NCBI GenBank assembly: GCA_963664845.1
Contig: OY761615.1
Coordinates: forward strand, 3,348,001 to 3,412,000
Origin: CAIYTF01 sp963664845
GTDB taxonomy: Bacteria; Bacteroidota; Ignavibacteria; Ignavibacteriales; Ignavibacteriaceae
Reading direction: 5' to 3'
DNA: 64,000 nucleotides
Shown here in pieces: positions 1 through 9,433 of the stretch. The notes beneath the pieces were generated by a model that was given only the letters and a program-made list of their open reading frames with translations, did not search any database and was not told the origin of the DNA. Both the position numbers and the translations under genes were made by a program. Position 1 is the stretch's first letter. Each line of letters opens with the position of its first letter.

Positions 1-1
1 A

Positions 2-529
2 AGGAAAGAGCTTGGAATGAAAACCGCATTTAACCTGCTCGGGCCGCTCACCAATCCCGCCGGAACGCAAAAACAACTGATTGGTGTATACAACAACCGT
101 TCCGCAAGACTAATGGCTCAAGCTGCTTCCTTTCTTGATATGGAACGGGTTTGTTTTATTTGCACGGGGAATAAACGTGATGAAATTACTTTGGATGATG
201 TGACAGAAGTGAATGAATATAATGCAGGAAAGGAAGTTCGGCAATACGCCATTTCCAACAGGGACTTCGGATACCAGCCAATTACCATCGCTACAATAAA
301 AGGTGATACACCCGCGGTTAATGCAAAGATGATTTTGCATTTGTTGCGCGACATGATTGTTAATGAAGCATATTATGTAGTTTTGGCCAATTCTGCACTG
401 GCGCTTTATTGTGCAGGGGTATCCGGGGATTTGAAAGTGTGCCTTGCTGCTGCCGAAAAATCACTTACCAGTGGCAGCGCGTATGAAAAACTTCTTGAAC
501 TGAAATACTTTGGAGAACAGACATCGTGA
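2..529 (+). CDS. trpD: Anthranilate phosphoribosyltransferase, C-terminal part (cut by window edge)
   Basis: Transfers the phosphoribosyl group of PRPP to anthranilate, the second committed step of tryptophan synthesis; cytosolic. The frame is open to the window edge, and the first visible residues (RKELGMKTAFNLLGPLTNPA) are the conserved TrpD segment that lies mid-protein, so about half of the enzyme is missing on the left. The ATG at 17 is internal to this motif and is not the start. The stop overlaps the GTG start of trpC in a GTGA, indicating translational coupling. trpE and trpG are expected just upstream but cannot be seen. Confidence 0.93.
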   Translation, partial: RKELGMKTAFNLLGPLTNPAGTQKQLIGVYNNRSARLMAQAASFLDMERVCFICTGNKRDEITLDDVTEVNEYNAGKEVRQYAISNRDFGYQPITIATIKGDTPAVNAKMILHLLRDMIVNEAYYVVLANSALALYCAGVSGDLKVCLAAAEKSLTSGSAYEKLLELKYFGEQTS

Positions 530-1320
530 GTTTTCTTGATAAAATTTTGGCTGTAAAACAGGAAGAGATAAATGAACTCCACAGTAAATCCACATCCGGT
601 GATTTCAGGTCAGATATCCTATTCTCTGGCACTACACTTAGCCTTATGGACAGTATTAAACAAAGTGAAGGGATAGCGATAATTGCGGAAATTAAAAAAG
701 CCAGCCCATCCAAAGGATTATTGCGTCCTGACTTTGATCATCTTGCCATCGCACAAACCTATTTTGAGAATGAAGTAAATGGCGTTTCCATATTGACTGA
801 CCTCCGGTTTTTCCAGGGAGATATTCGTTTTCTGAGGGAAATAGCGGAATTCAAAACAAAACCGCTACTCCGGAAGGATTTCATTCTGGATGAATATCAA
901 ATTTTTGAGGCAAAAGCAAACGGAGCCGATGCAATTTTATTGATATCAGAAGCGCTTACAAAGGAATCCATTTTGTCTCTAACACGAACTGCACACTCTA
1001 TTGGGCTTGAAGTGTTACTCGAATTGCACTCGGAAGATCAAATTGAGAAAATAGATCTCTCGGTGAATAAACTTATTGGCGTGAATAACCGGAACCTCAG
1101 TACTTTTGTAACCGACATCCAAACAACGATTGATCTCCGGAAACAATTGCCCAATGATGTGTTGCTTGTTTCCGAAAGCGGAATAGGTGATGATGAAAGC
1201 CTTGACAGGATAAAAGATGCCGGTTGTGATGCAATTCTTGTTGGCGAATATTTAATGAAGGGTGACAACATTGCAGAACGGCTGGTCCGTCTGAAGAACA
1301 GGTGCAGGAGTGAAAAGTAA
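526..1320 (+). CDS. trpC: Indole-3-glycerol-phosphate synthase
   Basis: Closes the pyrrole ring: converts carboxyphenylamino-deoxyribulose phosphate to indole-3-glycerol phosphate. The 264-residue length is normal for the monofunctional enzyme. Seen: AEIKKASPSKG near residues 54-64 (conserved catalytic Glu and Lys), RKDFILDEYQ, GVNNRNL and SESGIGD, all hallmark loops of the TIM-barrel IGPS. The start is the GTG that overlaps the trpD stop; the 3' end overlaps the next gene by 11 bases. Second visible gene of the trp operon. Confidence 0.96.
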   Translation: MSFLDKILAVKQEEINELHSKSTSGDFRSDILFSGTTLSLMDSIKQSEGIAIIAEIKKASPSKGLLRPDFDHLAIAQTYFENEVNGVSILTDLRFFQGDIRFLREIAEFKTKPLLRKDFILDEYQIFEAKANGADAILLISEALTKESILSLTRTAHSIGLEVLLELHSEDQIEKIDLSVNKLIGVNNRNLSTFVTDIQTTIDLRKQLPNDVLLVSESGIGDDESLDRIKDAGCDAILVGEYLMKGDNIAERLVRLKNRCRSEK

Positions 1321-1936
1321 GGTTTGCGGCATTACCAACGCTGAAGATGCCTTGCTCTGTGCTGAAAGCGGTGCGGATTTTCTTGGATTTATCTTTTACG
1401 CGAAAAGCAAAAGATACGTCGACGCGGAAATTGCGGCGGACATCGTAAAACTGTTACCTGCCGGCACGTTGAAGGTAGGAGTATTTGTAAATGCACCGGC
1501 AGATAAAATCAATGCAATTGCTGAAAAGCTCAAACTCGATTATGTTCAACTCAGCGGTGATGAATCACCGGACTATGCTCGAACGCTTAATACCCCGGTG
1601 ATAAAAGCTTTTCGTGTCGGTGAGTCGTTCGATTATAGTGTTATTGAAAAATATTATGGTGTCATTCCTTTGTTGGATACTTTTGCTGAGGGCGCATATG
1701 GTGGAACGGGTAAAGTATTTAGTTGGGATACGATCCCATCCGATCTGCGTACTGGCATTATCCTTTCCGGTGGAATTTCTGTTGATAACGTTACTGCTGC
1801 GTACCGGCAGATAGGGCCCATGGCAGTGGATATATCTTCGTCACTGGAGCTTTTCCCCGGGAAAAAAGATGCTGATAAAGTGAAGGTGTTTTTTAGCCGT
1901 ATCAATGAATTGCGGCAAGGGACTGCACAACCCTGA
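1310..1936 (+). CDS. trpF: Phosphoribosylanthranilate isomerase
   Basis: Catalyses the Amadori rearrangement of phosphoribosylanthranilate, the step between TrpD and TrpC. It is a 208-residue TIM barrel. Seen: KVCGITN with the catalytic Cys6, LLDTF with the catalytic Asp near residue 123, a GGTGKVFSWD phosphate loop, and LSGGI. The usual VDVSSGVE near the C-terminus reads VDISSSLE, a mild variation. Start chosen: GTG at 1310, inside the trpC 3' end and placed directly before the conserved KVCG strand. It is separated from trpC as its own gene (not fused as in enterobacteria). Confidence 0.95.
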   Translation: MKSKVCGITNAEDALLCAESGADFLGFIFYAKSKRYVDAEIAADIVKLLPAGTLKVGVFVNAPADKINAIAEKLKLDYVQLSGDESPDYARTLNTPVIKAFRVGESFDYSVIEKYYGVIPLLDTFAEGAYGGTGKVFSWDTIPSDLRTGIILSGGISVDNVTAAYRQIGPMAVDISSSLELFPGKKDADKVKVFFSRINELRQGTAQP

Positions 1937-1972
1937 ATCGATGTGATGCAATGTTGCTGACAATACTCAACC

Positions 1973-1993
1973 CCAAACTCATGTTGAGTTTGG
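1973..1993 (+). promoter_or_regulatory. Stem-loop in the trpF-trpB gap
   Basis: CCAAACTCA (1973-1981) pairs perfectly with TGAGTTTGG (1985-1993) across a 3-base loop. No U-run follows, so it does not look like a simple terminator. It sits in the 132-base gap inside the trp operon and could be an mRNA processing or stability element between trpF and trpB. The role is inferred. Confidence 0.4.
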
Positions 1994-2068
1994 CCATGAA
2001 AACATAACGGTAACAGAGAAGGCACAAAGAGCACGACAATAAATGAATCTATTAGTAAGGTACTTTAA

Positions 2069-3271
2069 ATGAATTCTGATATTATATATAATTATCCTGA
2101 TGCGAATGGCAAGTTTGGCATCTATGGAGGTAAGTTCGTTCCCGAAACGCTTATCCCGGCACTCAATGAATTGGAATCGCTCTATTTCGCGGTAAAAGAC
2201 GAACCGGATTTTAAAAAGGAACTGCTTGCGCTGCAGCAAAACTACAATTGCCGGGCAACTCCGCTCACGTTTGCCAACCGGCTTACAGAGCACTATGGCA
2301 AAGCCAAAATATATTTGAAGCGCGAAGATTTGAATCACACCGGGGCTCATAAGATCAATAATGCACTTGGGCAGGTTTTGCTTGCGGTGCGCTTGGGAAA
2401 GAAACGCATTATTGCCGAAACGGGAGCCGGGCAACATGGTGTGGCGGTTGCAACGGTTTGTGCTAAATTCGGGTTGGAATGTGTCGTCTATATGGGCGAG
2501 GTTGATATTGAACGGCAAAGTCCCAACGTTTACCGGATGAAGCTCCTTGGTGCGGAAGTAGTGCCGGTCACTTCAGGAAGCAAAACGTTGAAAGATGCAA
2601 CCAATGAAGCCATTCGTGACTGGGTGGCCAATGTAAACAGCACACATTATATTATTGGTTCAGTTGTTGGACCGCACCCCTACCCGATGATAGTGCGCGA
2701 TTTTCAATCAGTCATTGGTGAAGAGACACGCAAACAAATTCTTGACGCAGAGGCAAAGCTTCCAGACTATATTGTGGCTTGTGTCGGAGGTGGAAGCAAT
2801 GCTATGGGCATGTTCTATCCGTTCATAAATGATGCAACAGTCAAGCTGATTGGAGTTGAAGCAGCAGGCCATGGAATAACAACAACAAAGCATTGCGCAT
2901 CGCTCACACTTGGCAGCGCAGGGGTGTTTCAGGGAATGTTATGTTATTTGCTTCAGGATTCACAGGGGCAGGTTTCGGAAGTCCATTCCATTTCTGCCGG
3001 ACTGGATTATCCCGGCGTTGGCCCGGAACACAGTTTTCTGAAAGATAGCGAACGGGTATCGTATTTTTCCATTACCGATGAAGAAGCGCTCACGGCAACA
3101 AAACTGCTTGCCCGGCTTGAGGGAATTCTTCCGGCTCTGGAAAGCGCACATGCAATTGCTCACCTCAACCATCTGATGCCTGAAACAAAAAATGATGATA
3201 TCGTCGTGGTGAATGTATCAGGCAGGGGAGATAAGGATCTTAATACGATCATGAAGAACATTAAACTGTAA
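2069..3271 (+). CDS. trpB: Tryptophan synthase beta chain
   Basis: PLP enzyme that condenses indole with serine to give tryptophan; forms the alpha2-beta2 complex with TrpA. The 400 residues match the usual length of about 400. Seen: KREDLNHTGAHKINNALGQ with the PLP lysine at residue 95, AETGAGQHGVA, and the glycine loop GGGSNAMGMF that holds the PLP phosphate. This is the classical TrpB1 type (GAHKINN) rather than TrpB2. It follows trpF after a 132-base gap and precedes trpA by 63 bases. Confidence 0.97.
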   Translation: MNSDIIYNYPDANGKFGIYGGKFVPETLIPALNELESLYFAVKDEPDFKKELLALQQNYNCRATPLTFANRLTEHYGKAKIYLKREDLNHTGAHKINNALGQVLLAVRLGKKRIIAETGAGQHGVAVATVCAKFGLECVVYMGEVDIERQSPNVYRMKLLGAEVVPVTSGSKTLKDATNEAIRDWVANVNSTHYIIGSVVGPHPYPMIVRDFQSVIGEETRKQILDAEAKLPDYIVACVGGGSNAMGMFYPFINDATVKLIGVEAAGHGITTTKHCASLTLGSAGVFQGMLCYLLQDSQGQVSEVHSISAGLDYPGVGPEHSFLKDSERVSYFSITDEEALTATKLLARLEGILPALESAHAIAHLNHLMPETKNDDIVVVNVSGRGDKDLNTIMKNIKL

Positions 3272-3334
3272 GATTTATTTTATGCTCAGTACGCCGTTTG
3301 AATATTATTTTAAATAAAGATTGGTAATATAACT

Positions 3335-4132
3335 ATGTCAGCTATCGCTTCAGCAATCGAAGCTTGTAATGCAGAGAAGGGAAAAGCACTGTCTGTGTTT
3401 TTAACAGCCGGGTTCCCTTCCGTAAAGAACTTTGTGGATCTCGCGGTGAGCGTTTTTGATGCCGGTGCGGATATAATTGAGGTGGGTATTCCCTTCAGCG
3501 ACCCGCTTGCTGATGGAACCATCATTCAACAGTCCTCGCAGAGTGCACTGGAGAACGGGGTTACCCTACCGCACATATTCGAATTCACTGCCGCAGTAAA
3601 AGCAAAATGCAATAAACCGATAATACTTATGGGGTATGCAAATCCTATTTTGCATTATGGCATATCCCGCTTCTTTTCGGATGCGAAAAATGCCGGTGCA
3701 GATGGTCTTATCGTTCCCGATGTCCCGCTTGAAGAGTATGATGGATTTTTCGGAGAAGGAGCAAAGAATCTGGAAATTGTAATGCTTTCAACACCTGCGT
3801 CGGGTGCTGAGAGAATTAAACAGATTGACAATATGAGCAGGGGATTTGTGTATTGCGTTAGCGTTTTGGGAACAACAGGTGCGCGGGCAGGGTTTTCAGA
3901 GGAAACGATTCTCTCATTGCAGCGGACCAGGGAACTGATCACCAAAAACAAAATGCTGGTAGGTTTCGGTATTTCCAGTAAGCAGAACATACAGCAGGTG
4001 GCACCACATTGCGATGGAGTTATTGTAGGCAGTGCGGTGATAAAAAGTCTGATGCAGGAGAGTTCTTCTCAGTCGTTTAGTAACACATTGCCTCTGGTTG
4101 GCGAATTGAAAGATGCCTGCAGAAACAGGTAA
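3335..4132 (+). CDS. trpA: Tryptophan synthase alpha chain
   Basis: Cleaves indole-3-glycerol phosphate to indole and glyceraldehyde-3-phosphate; indole is channelled to TrpB. It is 265 residues long. The two catalytic acids fall exactly at the canonical positions: Glu49 in IEVGIPFSD and Asp60 in DPLADG. FLTAGFPS and the C-terminal phosphate site GFGISS and GVIVGSAV are also present. Last gene of the operon; a convergent gene begins 28 bases beyond its stop. Confidence 0.97.
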   Translation: MSAIASAIEACNAEKGKALSVFLTAGFPSVKNFVDLAVSVFDAGADIIEVGIPFSDPLADGTIIQQSSQSALENGVTLPHIFEFTAAVKAKCNKPIILMGYANPILHYGISRFFSDAKNAGADGLIVPDVPLEEYDGFFGEGAKNLEIVMLSTPASGAERIKQIDNMSRGFVYCVSVLGTTGARAGFSEETILSLQRTRELITKNKMLVGFGISSKQNIQQVAPHCDGVIVGSAVIKSLMQESSSQSFSNTLPLVGELKDACRNR

Positions 4133-4145
4133 ATTTTCTGCAGGC
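4115..4145. terminator. Stem-loop at the trpA end, possibly bidirectional
   Basis: GCCTGCAGAAA (4115-4125) and TTTCTGCAGGC (4135-4145) form a perfect 11-bp stem that includes the trpA stop codon in its loop. It lies between the convergent trpA and the coiled-coil gene. It lacks a long U-run beyond the stem, so intrinsic termination is plausible but not certain. Confidence 0.45.
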
Positions 4146-4159
4146 TCAAAATTGCAGGA

Positions 4160-5536
4160 TCATTCCGTTGCGGGGTTGACAGTCTGTGCTGATGTTACAG
4201 GTTCAGTCTCTTCAACGGGGGCATCCACCGTTTCTTGTGGGGATGTGGTCTCATGCTCCACTGCAGTGGTTTCTGGAATGGCTTTGGACAGCTCGCTTTC
4301 AACTGCGACGGTTTGAGCGGCTGATTCGTCGCTTTGAGTTGCAATGTCAGTTTGAGTTTTGACAGTGGCATCATCAGCTTTATTGTCTGCTTCAAATAAG
4401 CCATGCTTTTTTAGTTTGTCTTCAATCTCAAAAATTTTCTTGTTAAGATCATTGACTGATTTTTGAATGTCGGCTTCTTTCTCTTCACCTTCTTTAACCC
4501 AGCCCGCAATTTTTTCACCGAATTCTACCGAGCGGGCATCCACCATCCGCTGCCGGTTATCTTCAAGATTTTTTTGAACACGTTCCAAAGTTGCAACTGC
4601 TTTGTCGCGTACAGCGACCAGTTTAACAAGGCCTTCTTTTTGTTTTTCAAGCCAGTCGTGGAATTGTTCTTTGCGATGTTTGCGCTTGTCTTTTAATTGG
4701 GCCCAAAGTTCTTCAATACCATTCAAGTAACGGTCTTTCTCTCCCTTTTTGAGCCACAGCATACGAATGTGTGACTGTGCGTCTTTAAGTGCGCCCGATG
4801 CTCTGCCAACATTTGAAGATTCGATATGTTGCTTTGCTTCCTCAAAAAGTTCTGCCGCGCGTTTGCCGTGGTTGATAAACGTTAAGCTTTCCGATTCTTT
4901 AATTTTTGCACGGATTGAATCAATCAACTCAAACAATAATCGTTTTTCTGGGCGAAGCAAATCGTTATCCGATTCAATTTTCTTGCGAACCTCACGAAGC
5001 TTTTCGCGTGATTCCTGAATATGCGAACCGATCTTGTCCCACTGAGAGCCTTCTTTCAGTTCAGGGGCTCCGCCAAACTCAGTATCGATGGCAAGAATTT
5101 CCTGCTCGTAAGTCGAGCTGGTAGAGCCGGAAACTTCATGACGCAGACTTAAAAACTCCTGCCGGTGTGCCCTGATGGCAAGATAGCGTTCCCACAGTTT
5201 GTGCTTTTGTTCATCGGCAAACTTACCCAGCCGGTGAAACTCTTTCTCAAATAATCGTGATTGTTCGACAAAGTCGTTGGATTCAACCAATCGCTCTACT
5301 GCATCAAGTTGATAATCCAGTTCTCCTGCTTTTTGTTCCTGTTCGTGCTTGCGGTTTTCAAGCCAGGCTTTGCGTTCATCCCAAAGCTGCTTGTACTGTG
5401 CATAAAATTCGCGCTTCTCGTCGTTTGTGTAACCGCGTGACTGTTTTATGGTACTGCGGAAATTTTTGGTTAGTTCCGTGAAGGAGGTGTCTCTTACTTT
5501 TTTCGATAGTTCTTCGAGGAGTTCTTTGATATCCAT
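4160..5536 (-). CDS. Long coiled-coil protein of unknown function
   Basis: 458 residues, not assigned to a family with confidence. Residues 1 to about 370 are highly charged and helical, with repeated heptad-like runs and recurring LW...R motifs (YKQLWDERKAWLE, KLWERYLAIR, IRMLWLKKG, ELWAQLKDKRK) faintly reminiscent of DUF349-type repeats. The last roughly 80 residues are low-complexity, rich in Thr, Glu, Val and Ala, and acidic. No signal peptide or membrane segment is visible, so a cytosolic structural or scaffold role is inferred. ATG start at 5536. Monocistronic and convergent with trpA. Confidence 0.75.
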   Translation of the reverse strand: MDIKELLEELSKKVRDTSFTELTKNFRSTIKQSRGYTNDEKREFYAQYKQLWDERKAWLENRKHEQEQKAGELDYQLDAVERLVESNDFVEQSRLFEKEFHRLGKFADEQKHKLWERYLAIRAHRQEFLSLRHEVSGSTSSTYEQEILAIDTEFGGAPELKEGSQWDKIGSHIQESREKLREVRKKIESDNDLLRPEKRLLFELIDSIRAKIKESESLTFINHGKRAAELFEEAKQHIESSNVGRASGALKDAQSHIRMLWLKKGEKDRYLNGIEELWAQLKDKRKHRKEQFHDWLEKQKEGLVKLVAVRDKAVATLERVQKNLEDNRQRMVDARSVEFGEKIAGWVKEGEEKEADIQKSVNDLNKKIFEIEDKLKKHGLFEADNKADDATVKTQTDIATQSDESAAQTVAVESELSKAIPETTAVEHETTSPQETVDAPVEETEPVTSAQTVNPATE

Positions 5537-5975
5537 ATCGTCTCTTCTTTAATAACTTTTACTAATCTACGAAAATTAAATGTAATTGTTTGTTACCTTA
5601 AAATAACAAAATTTTGTTTCCAATAGCAGTTATAGCAAAAAGGGGATAATTTTTTGGATATAGTTTGTAATATTTTTTGGTTGGTTTAGGCAAATTGTAC
5701 CAACATTGGCAAGCCCTTTGTCATCTTTTATACTACATGTACTCTGTTTTAACGCTGCCAGTGCGGTGCTTCCCCGATTGAGCATCCGGGTAATAATTTG
5801 AAAAGCAGAAATGACCGGTGTGCCTGCACACGTCTTTCATTCCCATACAACATCAATGAGAGGTTGCCTGGTGATATGATTGCGTGGATGATACAGCGCA
5901 CAATCACCGGCTTGGAGTGCAGTTCACTTTTCTGTTCAATTTGTTTCCAGTTAAATTCAAAGAGTTTTTTGCAAG

Positions 5976-6000
5976 AGCGCTAATTTTTTCAGTTAGCGCT
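5976..6000. promoter_or_regulatory. Inverted repeat AGCGCTAA-N9-TTAGCGCT
   Basis: Two perfect 8-base arms separated by 9 bases. The size and spacing would suit a dimeric regulator binding site, about 300 bases before the gene at 6301. No factor can be named. Confidence 0.3.
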
Positions 6001-6154
6001 AACTGCATATTGCACAATGATTTACGAGGGCAAACCGTTGTCACGCCGGAAATCACAGGAGGCAAAAAAAGTGGGGGGAAAGGATTGACATATTGTCAGG
6101 AATGTATTATCTTTTCCGCCAAGTATATTATTTGATTTGAGAGGAGTGCTCTGT

Positions 6155-6263
6155 CTATCCCTTCATCCCGGGGATAGCTATGGTATTATTACCTTCCAAA
6201 CCTCCTCCATATTATGTCCTTTAAGATTTTCACTATGGTTTATAACACCCGAGGCGCGGGTGT
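6155..6263 (+). promoter_or_regulatory. Two hairpins in the leader of the surface protein
   Basis: CTATCCC/GGGATAG (6155-6161 with 6171-6177) and ACACCCG/CGGGTGT (6245-6251 with 6257-6263) are two perfect 7-bp stems in the likely untranslated leader. A good ribosome site GGAGG (6291-6295) follows before the GTG start. They could set mRNA stability for an abundant exported protein. Structure seen, role inferred. Confidence 0.35.
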
Positions 6264-6300
6264 ATATACATAATAGAATTTTTTTATTACGGAGGCAAAC

Positions 6301-9300
6301 GTGAAATTTTTTCTGTTTTTTACAACGATCATTATGTTGGCATCAGTAGGTTACAGTCAGAACGCGATAGTGGGTGATGGCTTTTCGAGCGGATGGACAA
6401 CAACTTCTAACTTCAAATATTTGGGCAGTAGCGCTGGCACGTCGTATATCGTAACGTCTGTGGCATCTGGAACAGGAAACAAATACTTTCGAATGGGAAT
6501 TGACTGGGGTGGAGTTACCGGCCAATATACTATCAATCCGGGAAGCGATTCACCTGTATCACCGAATACCGAGTACACGTTAAACGGTTCTTCTACAGGC
6601 TCAGGCGCAATGTATTTTAATGTTACAAGCACATCGCACAATTATGTATTTAAAACAAAAGATGCGGGCTCTGCACCATCATTCAAGCTCATCGTTTTCC
6701 AGGTGCAGGGAACGGTTCAATCAATTTCTTCTGTTTCAAAAAGTCCGGCATCTGTCTATCCTGCCCAGGCAGTTACTGTTACAGCAACTCTAAGCAACAG
6801 TTTAGCTACCGGTCAAGGTGTTTATCTCCGGTATACCACGGATGGTTGGAGTTCCTCTTCAGTAGTTTCAATGTCGGGTTCTGGTACCACCTACACCGGA
6901 ACGATACCCACAACAGCCAACACTGCCGGCACAGCAATTACCTATTATACGTTTACCTCAGGGAACGGTCTGACGATTTCGCCTGCAAACGCTGATTGGT
7001 ACACAATCAATCTGAACAACAACGGTGGAGCAAATTATTCTTACACAGTAGGCTCGAACTATACTTCAGCGCAAGCAGGAAACTGGAATACAGCCGGTAC
7101 GTGGGTTGCCGGAGTAGTTCCTGCTTCCGGAACTCCGGTTGTTATTGCGCACAATATCACTATGGATTTGAACCCTACGGTCAGTTCATTAACCATAAAC
7201 AATGGTAGTACGTTGACCTCTCAGAATGGTGGCGGACAAACTTTAACAGTTGCCGCCGGTGGAACGTTTTCAAATAATGGTGGGTTCACTGCAAACGATG
7301 GTACGGTTGCGTTTGCCGGAGCGGGAACCGTTAATGGTTCTTCGACAACTACTTTTAAAAACCTCACACTGAACGGAACTCTCACTTTAAGCACCGTGCC
7401 GCATATTGGCGGTAATCTCCAATTGAACAGCGGCAATGTTTCGGTTGCGCCGATTTATGATAATGGTTCTACATTGACATATAATGTCGGTGTTGGTTAC
7501 AACCGATTTGCGGAATGGAATTCTGATGGCCCAGGAACGGTTGGCACTACACCCGGATATCCTTACAATGTTGTTATTGCTGCCGGAACAGTGCATCTGA
7601 GTCTGGCTGGTTCAGTGCATTCAAACCCCGCTCTTGGCGGTGCTCTTACTATTAATCCATCTTGCACTCTGACTTTGGACACTTTACAAACAGCGGTTTC
7701 TGTTGCAGGAAACATTACCAATAATGGAACGTTAATTTTGTCCACCAATCCCGGTGGTGATATTAAGACATATGGTGATGTTAATTTTGCAAGCGGCTCA
7801 ACTTTCACGGATAACGCACGCGCCATCTTTTTCCTTAAAAACGGCACACAAACAGTAACAAATGCAATCGGAACTATTTTGATCCCATATGTTATTCTTG
7901 GGCGGACTGGCGGAACCGGAACAACTGTTCAATTAAATGGAACCAACCTTACTTGTACTGCTGCCAATGGCGGAAACGCAATAAGTTTCACCAATAGCAC
8001 CGATGTCATTGATATTAATGGCAGCACAGTGACTATTGGTCAGAATGGCACTTCCTCCACAATATCAGGTTCGGGTTCTTTTAAGGGTAGCTCGACTTCC
8101 AATATGACTATTCATGGAACAACGGCGGCTCTTGGAACTGTTAAATTTGTTTCCGGCAGCCAGGTTTTGAATAATCTTACCATCGATAGAACCTATTCCG
8201 GAAACGGTGTTACGCTCGGATCTGATCTTACGGTGAACGGAACAGCCAGCATTTCAAATACTGATTTAAGCACGGGGGCCTATACTTTGACACTTGGGCC
8301 CAGTGCAACTTTAACTGAGACTTCCACCAATATTGTTGTCGGTAATGTCGCAACTACGAGAAATGTGGCAAAAACGGTGAATAATCAGTTTGGAAATATT
8401 GGTGTTGAGCTGTCTGATCCAGCGGTTGACCTTGGATCGACTGCTGTTACCCGTGTAACGGGCGCGGCCAAAGGCGTAAGTATTAAGCGTTATTATAAAA
8501 TTGTACCTGCGGTGAATACTGGGCTCAATACAACATTTGTTTTCCATTATAATGACCGGGCTGCCGAACTCAATGGCATAACTGAGTCAACTTTAAAAGT
8601 ATGGGAAAGCACAAATGATGGAACTTCGTGGGCGTATGGTGGTAATGGTACGGTAAATACTACGGCCAACACAGTCACGACGACGGTCCAGGATTTCCTA
8701 ATGGGCACTTCGGGATTTTCGGAATGGACATTAGCCGCCAATGGTACGCTCCCCGTAGAGCTCACCTCATTCACAGCAAACGCAATACAGGGTGGCGTTC
8801 AGGTTAAATGGGAAACTGCAACAGAAATCAATAACGCCGGTTTTACAGTTCAGCGGTCAACCAACAATTCTGTTTGGGAAGATGCAAAATTTTTCCCTGC
8901 GTCCGGGAACAGCAATTCCCCAAGGAATTACTCTTTCATCGATAAAGTGAAAAAAGACGGAAAATATTTCTATCGACTGAAACAACGTGATAACGATGGT
9001 ACAGAAAAAGCATTCGACGCAGTTGAAGTAACCGTAAAAATGGATTGGACTTATCAGTTAAATCAGAATTATCCAAATCCGTTCAATCCCGCCACGAAGA
9101 TATCGTTCTCGATAATGAAGCCGGGAATGGTGAAACTGTCGGTTTTCAATGCTATCGGTCAGGTAGTGAAAACATATGCAAACAACTATTCAGAAGCCGG
9201 TACCTACTCAGTCAGTTTTGACGGACGCGAATTGCCCAGCGGTTTGTACTTCTTCAAAATGGAAGCAGGGAACTACAGTTCAATGAAAAAGATGATGCTC

Positions 9301-9309
9301 GTTAAGTGA
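6301..9309 (+). CDS. Large T9SS-secreted surface protein with beta-helix-like repeats
   Basis: 1002 residues, probably exported and anchored or released at the cell surface by type IX secretion. A hydrophobic signal peptide spans residues 1 to about 19 (FLFFTTIIMLASVGYSQ). Then come a jelly-roll-like region, an Ig-like segment (about 145-230), and a long run rich in Gly, Thr, Asn and Ser from about 250 to 690 that reads like a right-handed beta-helix (NWNTAGTWVAGVVP start, repeated GTLTLS, SLTINNGSTL strands). Next is the LPVELTSFTA...VKWETATE module that often precedes the sorting domain, and the C-terminal LNQNYPNPFNPATKISF sorting domain ending MKKMMLVK. Start: GTG at 6301, preceded by GGAGG. 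The substrate is unknown; an adhesin or matrix role is inferred. Confidence 0.88.
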   Translation: MKFFLFFTTIIMLASVGYSQNAIVGDGFSSGWTTTSNFKYLGSSAGTSYIVTSVASGTGNKYFRMGIDWGGVTGQYTINPGSDSPVSPNTEYTLNGSSTGSGAMYFNVTSTSHNYVFKTKDAGSAPSFKLIVFQVQGTVQSISSVSKSPASVYPAQAVTVTATLSNSLATGQGVYLRYTTDGWSSSSVVSMSGSGTTYTGTIPTTANTAGTAITYYTFTSGNGLTISPANADWYTINLNNNGGANYSYTVGSNYTSAQAGNWNTAGTWVAGVVPASGTPVVIAHNITMDLNPTVSSLTINNGSTLTSQNGGGQTLTVAAGGTFSNNGGFTANDGTVAFAGAGTVNGSSTTTFKNLTLNGTLTLSTVPHIGGNLQLNSGNVSVAPIYDNGSTLTYNVGVGYNRFAEWNSDGPGTVGTTPGYPYNVVIAAGTVHLSLAGSVHSNPALGGALTINPSCTLTLDTLQTAVSVAGNITNNGTLILSTNPGGDIKTYGDVNFASGSTFTDNARAIFFLKNGTQTVTNAIGTILIPYVILGRTGGTGTTVQLNGTNLTCTAANGGNAISFTNSTDVIDINGSTVTIGQNGTSSTISGSGSFKGSSTSNMTIHGTTAALGTVKFVSGSQVLNNLTIDRTYSGNGVTLGSDLTVNGTASISNTDLSTGAYTLTLGPSATLTETSTNIVVGNVATTRNVAKTVNNQFGNIGVELSDPAVDLGSTAVTRVTGAAKGVSIKRYYKIVPAVNTGLNTTFVFHYNDRAAELNGITESTLKVWESTNDGTSWAYGGNGTVNTTANTVTTTVQDFLMGTSGFSEWTLAANGTLPVELTSFTANAIQGGVQVKWETATEINNAGFTVQRSTNNSVWEDAKFFPASGNSNSPRNYSFIDKVKKDGKYFYRLKQRDNDGTEKAFDAVEVTVKMDWTYQLNQNYPNPFNPATKISFSIMKPGMVKLSVFNAIGQVVKTYANNYSEAGTYSVSFDGRELPSGLYFFKMEAGNYSSMKKMMLVK

Positions 9310-9363
9310 TCATCCGGTATTGGGTCTGCGGTCCAGACCTCCTATAAAAATAAAATAAAAAAA

Positions 9364-9396
9364 GGCTGCCTGATATCCCGGGCAGTCTTTTTTTTT
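9364..9396 (+). terminator. Intrinsic terminator of the surface-protein gene
   Basis: GGCTGCC (9364-9370) pairs with GGCAGTC (9381-9387, one G-U pair), followed at once by nine T residues (9388-9396). It lies 55 bases past the stop codon at 9309. Confidence 0.85.
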
Positions 9397-9433
9397 ATTG
9401 TGTTTGACGAGACAAAACTTTCATGTGTATCTT

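Larger units (their letters stand above)
5537..6300. other. 764-base gene-free stretch upstream of the large surface protein
   Basis: AT-rich and without a convincing gene on either strand. It holds an 8-bp inverted repeat (5976-6000), a TTGACA-like box at 6085-6090 with TATTAT at 6105-6110 (spacing 14, too short for a standard promoter), and two leader hairpins listed separately. Probably the 5' control region of the gene at 6301, and of the divergent coiled-coil gene at 5536. Confidence 0.5.

Noticed and set aside
6085..6110. TTGACA...TATTAT as a sigma-70-like promoter
   Set aside because: Spacing is only 14 bases, and Bacteroidota promoters use a different consensus, so it was not listed as a promoter.
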